Assembly (NCBI GenBank): GCA_947177925.1
Contig: CAMWWJ010000129.1
Span: 1-8,999 of the forward strand
DNA length: 8,999 bases
From: an uncultured Lachnospiraceae bacterium
GTDB lineage: Bacteria > Bacillota > Clostridia > Lachnospirales > Lachnospiraceae
Direction: 5' to 3'
Shown: positions 1 through 4,586 of the stretch, one piece after another
Position numbering within the stretch: position 1 is the stretch's first letter
Layout of the letters: every line of letters starts with the position of its first letter
Notes under the pieces: model-generated
The model's database searches: none
The model's input: the letters and a program-made list of their open reading frames with translations, nothing else
Told to the model about the DNA's origin: nothing
Translations under genes and position numbers: made by a program

Positions 1-130
1 CTTTTTCCTGAATCTCCTCGTTTTCAACACTTTCTATATAATCCACTGTTTCCGGTTCCCGGTTTCCACAACTGCACAGGGACATTGCCATAGCTCCGGC
101 TAAGACAAGTGCTATCATGTTCTTTTTCAT
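1..130 (-). CDS. Small lipoprotein, N-terminus only (cut by window edge)
   Basis: Forty-three codons are visible before the left edge; the gene continues outside. The start ATG (128-130) is preceded by a strong GGAGGA Shine-Dalgarno at 141-146 with about 10 bases of spacing. The protein begins MKKN, then a hydrophobic stretch (IALVLAGAMAMSL), then LCSC, which fits a lipobox with Cys21 as the lipidated residue. An acidic, Glu-rich segment follows (residues 25-43), as expected for the linker after a lipid anchor. It is therefore probably exported by Sec, processed by signal peptidase II and anchored on the outer face of the membrane. The mature domain is not visible, so no function can be assigned. 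It lies 81 bases downstream of the small Cys-rich gene, on the same strand, with a hairpin in the gap. Confidence 0.75.
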   Translation of the reverse strand, partial: MKKNMIALVLAGAMAMSLCSCGNREPETVDYIESVENEEIQEK

Positions 131-155
131 GTTTCTATTCTCCTCCAAAAGCAGT

Positions 156-194
156 TGGCAGGGCACAGCCTCACACCGGCCATCATCCCTGCCA
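156..194 (-). other. Intercistronic hairpin, possible weak terminator
   Basis: An 8-bp perfect stem (156-163 TGGCAGGG pairing with 187-194) encloses a 23-base loop in the gap between the Cys-rich gene and the lipoprotein gene. On the minus strand only four U residues follow, several bases after the stem. It could be a weak terminator or an attenuator that separates expression of the lipoprotein from the genes upstream. The stem is seen directly; its role is inferred. Confidence 0.3.
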
Positions 195-211
195 CCACTT
201 ATCTCTCTTTT

Positions 212-385
212 TTACTCAACATTTACCACCATCACATATTCCATATTCATGCAGTCACACATCTGCCCCGTCTCCTTATTTCTATGAGGGCATTCATAAA
301 CCTCCTCCGGGCTGAAGCTCATCCAGTAGGAAGGAACCCTGTGTGTGGCTTTGCAAACCGGACATTGATATTCATACATTTCCAT
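212..385 (-). CDS. 57-aa Cys-rich zinc-ribbon-like small protein
   Basis: A short complete ORF starting MEMYEYQCPVCKATHR and ending VMVVNVE. The ATG (383-385) follows an AGGAGA ribosome site at 394-399, 8 bases upstream. A CPVC knuckle (Cys8, Cys11) near the N-terminus and later Cys32-Pro-His and Cys43-Asp-Cys45 supply enough ligands for one zinc site, resembling small zinc-ribbon proteins in clostridial genomes. There is no signal peptide or membrane segment, so it is probably cytosolic. It begins 42 bases after the degV stop with no terminator between, so co-transcription with degV is likely. I do not recognise a named family. The ribosome site, the paired cysteines and the clean stop argue that it is real. 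Met3 is a possible alternative start. Confidence 0.65.
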   Translation of the reverse strand: MEMYEYQCPVCKATHRVPSYWMSFSPEEVYECPHRNKETGQMCDCMNMEYVMVVNVE

Positions 386-427
386 CTTCAATTTCTCCTG
401 TTGTTTTCATAATATCTTCTGTTATTC

Positions 428-1297
428 TCAACGGGCATCTCCTAAAAAAAATAAGGCAATCAGCCCCGGTCCGGTATGGGCTCCAATCGTAGCGCCCAAT
501 GGATTGATGATACAATCTTCAATACCGAATTTTTTTGTAATGGCATCTGCCAAAAATCTGGCATCCTCCTCGCAATCGCCATGAGCAATCATAAAAATAC
601 CGTTCTTCTCTTTGTAGGAGCCCATGGATTTTTCCATGATATCCACCAATGTGGTTAATGATTTCTTCCTGCCTCTTGCCTTGGTAAGAGCTGTCAAATG
701 GCCTTCATCATCTACATGAAGTATGGGCTTGATATTGGCAAGGGTGCCGATTACGGCAGTCGCTTTACTGACTCTTCCCCCTCTGTGTAAATGATTTAAG
801 TCATCTACTGTAAATACATGTATCACATGGGGAATGGTTTCCTGCACGAAAGAAATCACCTCTTCCATAGACTTTCCCTTTTTCATTTCTTCCACTGTCA
901 GATAGACCAAAAGCCCCTCCCCCAAAGACGCACACAGGGTATCTACTACCTGAATATTTACCTCCGAATGCTCTGACATGATTTCCTCTGCAGCAATCCG
1001 TGCACTATTGTAGGTTCCACTCAAGCCGGAAGAAAATGCCAGATATAAAATTTCCTTATATCCCTCAGCAATATACTCTTCCAGACGTATCTTTGCCTGC
1101 TCCGGATTCAACTGAGAGGTGGTGGGCATGCTGCCATTTCTCATTTTATCAAAAAACACTTTGGAATCCAAAGAATTATTTTCATCATATGTCACACCAT
1201 CAATGGTACATGGCAAAGTGAAAAGTCCAATGTGATTTTCCTCCATATAGGACATTGGCAAATCTGCAGTATTGTCAGTAATCAGTTTAAAGCCCAT
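428..1297 (-). CDS. DegV family fatty-acid-binding protein
   Basis: A full-length DegV protein of 289 aa. Family members bind a single fatty acid between two domains; in Firmicutes, FakB-type members present it to the kinase FakA for phosphorylation and entry into phospholipid synthesis. Visible family signatures are the N-terminal FKLITDNTADLP, the PTTSQ loop (58-62) that lies by the lipid carboxylate, SSGLSGTYNSA (89-99) and HRGGRVSK (171-178). I place the start at 1297, not at the in-frame ATG four codons earlier (1309). Only the former has a well-placed GAGGGA site (1302-1307), and MGFKLITD matches the usual DegV beginning. No fakA is in the window, so a FakB role is an inference; clostridia often carry several degV copies with different lipid preferences. 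It has its own probable promoter and appears to lead into the small Cys-rich gene. Confidence 0.9.
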   Translation of the reverse strand: MGFKLITDNTADLPMSYMEENHIGLFTLPCTIDGVTYDENNSLDSKVFFDKMRNGSMPTTSQLNPEQAKIRLEEYIAEGYKEILYLAFSSGLSGTYNSARIAAEEIMSEHSEVNIQVVDTLCASLGEGLLVYLTVEEMKKGKSMEEVISFVQETIPHVIHVFTVDDLNHLHRGGRVSKATAVIGTLANIKPILHVDDEGHLTALTKARGRKKSLTTLVDIMEKSMGSYKEKNGIFMIAHGDCEEDARFLADAITKKFGIEDCIINPLGATIGAHTGPGLIALFFLGDAR

Positions 1298-1301
1298 TTT
1301 T

Positions 1302-1307
1302 TCCCTC
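1302..1307 (-). promoter_or_regulatory. Ribosome binding site that decides the DegV start
   Basis: GAGGGA on the minus strand lies 4 bases before the ATG at 1295-1297. It overlaps the first codons of the longer reading starting at 1309, which itself has only a weak AAAGAA upstream. The shorter protein is therefore favoured. Confidence 0.6.
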
Positions 1308-1343
1308 ATTTCTTTGCAAAATTATCTTGAGATACATAGCGGT

Positions 1344-1372
1344 ATTTTAACATTTTATTCCAAAAAGCACAA
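1344..1372 (-). promoter_or_regulatory. Probable sigma-A promoter of degV
   Basis: The minus strand carries TTGTGC (1367-1372), a 17-base spacer and TAAAAT (1344-1349). The bases just before the -10 read TGT, giving an extended -10 element that compensates for the poor -35. Transcription would start near 1337, leaving a leader of about 40 bases before the ATG at 1297. A TTGACA lies at 1385-1390 but has no -10 at suitable spacing. Confidence 0.5.
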
Positions 1373-1426
1373 GTGGGTGAAAGTTGTCAAATTTTTTCAG
1401 AGGGGAGGGGATTTGGATATGAGGAC

Positions 1427-1606
1427 GTGGAAGCCGGCATAGCATAGAAGCGTCTTACGGGCACGCTCTCGCTCTGCAAAGACGCAGCGGTACTAACGCA
1501 CCAAAATACGGTGCGTAAGTGCCGGCGACTTTACTTTTCCCCGATCTTGTATCGGGGACTTTCCTTATAGGCCTGTAAGACTCTTCTATGCTATGCCGGC
1601 TCCCAC
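1427..1606. repeat. 180-bp inverted-repeat element with internal hairpins
   Basis: Arms 1427-1462 and 1571-1606 pair along 36 positions with two mismatches and one G-U wobble (plus-strand reading). The core, 1432-1450 with 1583-1601, is a perfect 19-bp match. The 108-base interior forms more stems: 1474-1477 with 1484-1487; a perfect 7-bp hairpin 1496-1502/1510-1516; and an 8-bp hairpin 1538-1545/1551-1558 (CCCCGAT stem). GGCAC at 1460-1464 could alternatively pair with 1519-1523. A short GATA/TATC match (1416-1419, 1611-1614) may extend the base. No U-run follows on either strand, so it is not a simple terminator, and it holds no plausible ORF. It looks more GC-rich than the AT-rich flanks. 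It could be a miniature inverted-repeat mobile element or a large structured RNA. No clear target duplication was seen. Confidence 0.75.
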
Positions 1607-1782
1607 TGTGTATCGAAAGGCTATTTGCCCCTTTTAAAAGAATTCAATATGTGAAAGATTCAGGCAATATTTATTAAAAAAGATATCGGCTGAAAAGAAA
1701 CAGCAACAGAGGGATGAGAGCGGATTTCCTGCATTGTTTTTGATGGCATTTTTCCTTAACAGCCTGTTCGCTGACCTAGGGG

Positions 1783-1806
1783 AAAATTGCCATGGACGGC
1801 AATTTT
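1783..1806. other. 9-bp perfect hairpin in the loop of the long inverted repeat
   Basis: AAAATTGCC (1783-1791) pairs perfectly with GGCAATTTT (1798-1806) around a 6-base loop. It is the first of two stem-loops at the tip of the large stem, giving the element a branched shape. Confidence 0.7.
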
Positions 1807-1807
1807 A

Positions 1808-1839
1808 GTCATATTGCGCCACGGAGGGCGCTATATGAC
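1808..1839. other. 12-bp hairpin in the loop of the long inverted repeat
   Basis: GTCATAT (1808-1814) pairs with ATATGAC (1833-1839). After one T-T mismatch, GCGCC (1816-1820) pairs with GGCGC (1827-1831), closing a 6-base loop. It lies one base after the preceding hairpin, so the two could stack. Confidence 0.7.
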
Positions 1840-1971
1840 GACCCGGACGGTACCAATACCCTCCTCAGGCTGTTTAGGAAAAATGCCATCAAAAACACCG
1901 CAGGAAATCCGCTCTCATCCCTCTGTTGCGTCCGCCCAGCCTATATCTTCAAATTGCCAGTCCTCTATCCT

Positions 1972-3414
1972 CTATTTCCTGGCTTCCGACAGCCGCAACC
2001 GCAACAACCGCTTGCCAAGCTGCTTGAGATTTAACGGGAACAACGGATAAATATAACTCTGTCCAGAGATCGTCTTATTATTCACAATTGCCAAAAGGAA
2101 GAATCCCACTCCTGCAATGTAACCATATACACCAAAAACCGCCGTCAGGATCAGGGCAATGATACGCATGAACTTCATGGCATAAGCCAGCTCATAGCTT
2201 GCCTGAGTATAATTGGCAATGGTCACAAACACCATATACAGCATGACTTCCGAACTGAACCAGCCGCTTTTTACGGAAAACTCTCCAAAAACAAGGGCTG
2301 CCATGACACTGAATGGAGTGCTTAACATGCTTGGAGTATTTACCGCTGCAAGCCTTAGGCCGTCTATAGCAAGCTCCAACATTAAAAACTGCCATATAAT
2401 AGGAATATTGGGAGATTCCTTCAGCATAATGAATTCAAAACTGCTTGGAATCCATTGGGGATACATCATCAGCAGCAAAAAGGTAGGTGTCAGAAAGAAT
2501 GTCAATAAAGCAATCAGAAACCTTGCAAGCCTTAAGTAAGAACCGGTAACCGGCGGAAAATAATAATCATCCGCTTCTTCCACAATATCAAAAATGGAAG
2601 TAGGCGCTATCATGGCGGAAGGAGAATTGTCCACCAGTATGATTACATTTCCTTCCAAGACCTGGGCCGAAGCCGTATCCGGTCTTTCCGTAAACTTAAA
2701 CTTGGGAAATGGGTTGATCCATGCTCTCTGATACAGACATTCTGCCAGACTTTCCTGATTCATGGTAAGGGAATCCACCTTGATTTCACTGATTCTGGTG
2801 CGGATTTTCTGTAAAAACTCCTTATCCACCCTGGTTTCCATATAGCAGAGCACAATATCTGTTTTGGAGCTTTTTCCGGCACTGAGAATTTCCATCCTAA
2901 GATCATTGCTTCTGATTCTTCTCCGGATTAAGGCTGTATTAAATACAAGTGTTTCTACAAAACCATCCTTAGAGCCTCTCATGGTCTTATCTTTTTCAGG
3001 CTCGCTGACACTTCTGCTTGGATAACTACGGGCATCAATTAAAATACATTGTTCAAACCCTTCAACAAACAGGGCAAATACACCGGAAAGAATGAATTTT
3101 TCAATTTCTTTCCATTCACTTTTTAAATCCACCTCTACCGTAGGAATAAATGCCTTGGACATTTCATGAGCGGTCTTCGGCATGTCTTCCGGCTTTATGC
3201 TAATGAAATACTGTAAAAGCTTCTGCATCATATCATCCTTGCAGAATCCGTCAATAAAATACATGCATGCTTTTTTACCACCCACCTCTATGACCCGGTA
3301 GACCAGGTCAAAGTTTTCATCTACAGCAAGCATTTCATTTAAATAGCTCATATTGGATTCTAATGAGCTGTTCATTTTACTTTCATAAAATTTTACTTTG
3401 TCATTCTTCTTCAA
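1972..3414 (-). CDS. GerA-family spore germination protein, SpoVAF-like
   Basis: A 480-aa membrane protein of the GerA family, the A-subunit type of spore nutrient receptors and SpoVAF, acting in the inner spore membrane. Residues 1-290 form the soluble N-terminal region. It includes FIDGF (53-57) and the conserved block ILIDARSYPSRSVSEPE (124-140), RGSKDGFVE (146-154) and NTALIRRRI (159-167). The C-terminal half has about five hydrophobic segments (near 297-318, 337-357, 364-378, 388-405 and 415-447). The N-terminus (SYLNEMLAVDENFDLVYR) and the short tail look more like SpoVAF than GerAA/GerKA. No B or C receptor subunits are adjacent, which also favours a SpoVAF-like stand-alone protein. 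The start is TTG at 3414, set by the AAAGGAG site at 3424-3430; the next Met is codon 14 and has no good site. Expression in the forespore is expected from the family, but I found no convincing sigma-G promoter. Confidence 0.85.
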   Translation of the reverse strand: MKKNDKVKFYESKMNSSLESNMSYLNEMLAVDENFDLVYRVIEVGGKKACMYFIDGFCKDDMMQKLLQYFISIKPEDMPKTAHEMSKAFIPTVEVDLKSEWKEIEKFILSGVFALFVEGFEQCILIDARSYPSRSVSEPEKDKTMRGSKDGFVETLVFNTALIRRRIRSNDLRMEILSAGKSSKTDIVLCYMETRVDKEFLQKIRTRISEIKVDSLTMNQESLAECLYQRAWINPFPKFKFTERPDTASAQVLEGNVIILVDNSPSAMIAPTSIFDIVEEADDYYFPPVTGSYLRLARFLIALLTFFLTPTFLLLMMYPQWIPSSFEFIMLKESPNIPIIWQFLMLELAIDGLRLAAVNTPSMLSTPFSVMAALVFGEFSVKSGWFSSEVMLYMVFVTIANYTQASYELAYAMKFMRIIALILTAVFGVYGYIAGVGFFLLAIVNNKTISGQSYIYPLFPLNLKQLGKRLLRLRLSEARK

Positions 3415-3423
3415 AATAAAAAA

Positions 3424-3430
3424 CTCCTTT
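3424..3430 (-). promoter_or_regulatory. Ribosome binding site selecting a TTG start
   Basis: AAAGGAG on the minus strand sits 9 bases before the TTG codon at 3412-3414 of the SpoVAF-like gene. No in-frame ATG occurs until codon 14, whose upstream region offers only GAAAG. The TTG start is therefore preferred. Confidence 0.65.
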
Positions 3431-3505
3431 TGCCAACACTGTTTTTCCTGTTTTAATTAGTAGTGTTCCAAAAGAAGTTTTTCTTTATACTTTATTTTTT
3501 GTTTT

Positions 3506-4024
3506 TTATTCTTTATTGGTTGTGCTTCCAAAACCACCGTTTCTGATTTCCGTCACCTCATCATCCACAGTAATGCCGTACTGCATGAAAATTCCCTGCA
3601 TGAATCCGGTTCCTTCTTCTACCTTAAGCACTTTTTCCTCATTGGAGGCATTGGTAATCTTTGCAAAAATATGCCCTTCATTGTCAGAATCAAAATAATC
3701 GCTGTCAATAATGCCTACCGTATTATTAAGCTGAAGGCGGTATTTAAAGCCAAGACCGCTTCTTGGATAAAGACAAAGAACATAATCCTCATTCATTTCC
3801 ACCCGGATTCCGGTAGGAATCATTATAGTTTCCCCCGGTTTTAAAGTAAACGTAAAAGGGCTGAAAAAATCATACCCTGCACTTTTTGCAGTGGCTCTTT
3901 TGGGCAGCATGATCTTATCATATATATTATAGATTTCTTCCTCCTTATAGAAAGGAAATGCATCCTTAAACCCCTTTAAAAACTCTCCAATACTTACTTT
4001 GTGAAATTTCGCAACTCTTAACAT
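3506..4024 (-). CDS. dut: dUTP diphosphatase (dUTPase)
   Basis: A 172-aa trimeric-type dUTPase that hydrolyses dUTP to dUMP and pyrophosphate. This keeps uracil out of DNA and feeds dTMP synthesis. All five family motifs are visible: AGYDFFSP (49-56), PRSGLG (87-92), NNTVGIIDSDY (100-110, catalytic Asp107), GTGFMQGIF (138-146) and RNGGFGSTT (161-169). It is longer than the usual 145-150 aa because of an extra N-terminal stretch of about 30 residues and a short insert after motif 3 (FDSDNEGH). The start at 4024 has GGAG six bases upstream. It begins 50 bases after nrdG with no visible terminator or promoter in the gap, so it is probably the third gene of the nrdD-nrdG operon, where its activity fits. 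Confidence 0.93.
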   Translation of the reverse strand: MLRVAKFHKVSIGEFLKGFKDAFPFYKEEEIYNIYDKIMLPKRATAKSAGYDFFSPFTFTLKPGETIMIPTGIRVEMNEDYVLCLYPRSGLGFKYRLQLNNTVGIIDSDYFDSDNEGHIFAKITNASNEEKVLKVEEGTGFMQGIFMQYGITVDDEVTEIRNGGFGSTTNKE

Positions 4025-4074
4025 GGCACTCTCCTATATCTTCTATTTTCACTTCTGTATTTCCTGCTTTTATC

Positions 4075-4584
4075 TTATTCATAATCCCCGCAATGCAGAA
4101 TCGGTTTTGTGGGATCAGTCTGTTTTAAGGACTTTTGCACATCAATCACTCTTTGATTTCTGCTTCCCTTCCACAATAAATTCACATCTTTTTCTTCTAT
4201 TTTAAATTCACCATCCACCAACACATCCACATATTGAAGCAACGGATAATGCAATATTTTCTCCCAACTGTCACCTGTATACAACCAGATCGTCTTATTA
4301 GGATATTTGTTTTTAATTTCCTCCATCAGCTTTCTTACATCCAGTCGGTTAGCCGCATGTAATGGATCTCCGCCTGAAAACGTAATGCCTGAAATATAGG
4401 GTTTATCCAATTGTTCAAACAGCTCTTCCTTTACCTTATCATCTACTAAAAGCCCTCCGTCCGGATCCCAGGTAATGGGATTATGACATTCCTTACAGCA
4501 ATGGGCACAGCCTGCAACCCATAGGACCACCCGCAAACCATCACCATTCAACATATCATCTTTCGTAATGTTATGGTACCTCAT
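4075..4584 (-). CDS. nrdG: Anaerobic ribonucleoside-triphosphate reductase activating protein
   Basis: A 169-aa radical-SAM activase. It uses a [4Fe-4S] cluster and S-adenosylmethionine to abstract hydrogen from the glycine of NrdD, forming the glycyl radical. The cluster ligands are Cys26, Cys30 and Cys33 in the CxxxCxxC motif (GCAHCCKECHN), and a GGDP SAM-binding motif follows at SGGDPL. N-terminal RYHNIT and the overall length are typical of NrdG. Only two bases separate the nrdD stop from the nrdG ATG (4582-4584), and the ribosome site (AGGAAG, AGAG) lies within the last codons of nrdD, so translation is probably coupled. That keeps activase and reductase in proportion. Confidence 0.96.
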   Translation of the reverse strand: MRYHNITKDDMLNGDGLRVVLWVAGCAHCCKECHNPITWDPDGGLLVDDKVKEELFEQLDKPYISGITFSGGDPLHAANRLDVRKLMEEIKNKYPNKTIWLYTGDSWEKILHYPLLQYVDVLVDGEFKIEEKDVNLLWKGSRNQRVIDVQKSLKQTDPTKPILHCGDYE

Positions 4585-4586
4585 GT

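Larger units (their letters stand above)
1681..1948. repeat. 268-bp long inverted-repeat element with 64-bp stem
   Basis: Left arm 1703-1766 and right arm 1866-1929 are inverted copies matching at 61 of 64 positions. Outside this, after unmatched stretches of 10 and 7 bases, 1681-1692 pairs with 1937-1948 with one mismatch. Weaker similarity (GGCAAT at 1663-1668, ATTGCC at 1953-1958) suggests an original element nearer 300 bp. The 99-base centre contains two further hairpins, listed separately. On the minus strand the basal stem is directly followed by six T residues (1676-1681), a terminator-like arrangement that begins 24 bases after the stop of the SpoVAF-like gene. The short frames inside have no recognisable protein character. 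It may be a miniature transposable element, a decayed inverted repeat or a giant 3'-end hairpin. The structure is read directly; the role is inferred. Confidence 0.8.

Noticed and set aside
386..410. 12-codon reading frame (ATGAAAACAACAGG...) just upstream of the 57-aa gene
   Set aside because: It overlaps the ribosome site and start of the Cys-rich gene, has no ribosome site of its own and ends after 12 codons; probably chance.
109..412. Plus-strand ORFs of 68 and 85 aa at the left end
   Set aside because: They lie antisense to the lipoprotein start and the Cys-rich gene, which have proper ribosome sites and coherent sequence features; the plus-strand readings have neither.
1298..1309. Longer DegV start at 1309
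   Set aside because: It adds MREK without a good ribosome site, while the GAGGGA inside this stretch serves the ATG at 1297.
1427..1606. CRISPR array or tRNA in the structured intergenic region
   Set aside because: There are no regularly spaced direct repeats, and the folds do not form a cloverleaf with T-loop and anticodon features.
1787..2050. Overlapping plus-strand ORFs of about 80 aa in the long inverted repeat
   Set aside because: They run through the hairpin loop and right arm into the 3' end of the SpoVAF-like gene, lack a good ribosome site and have no protein-like features.
3415..3505. Possible sigma-G promoter and weak hairpins upstream of the SpoVAF-like gene
   Set aside because: A GTATA followed by CACTACTA-like sequence has the wrong spacing (20-21 bases) and a poor -10. 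The hairpins (3435-3440/3462-3467 and 3471-3476/3481-3486) are short or A/T-only and would occur easily by chance in this AT-rich gap.
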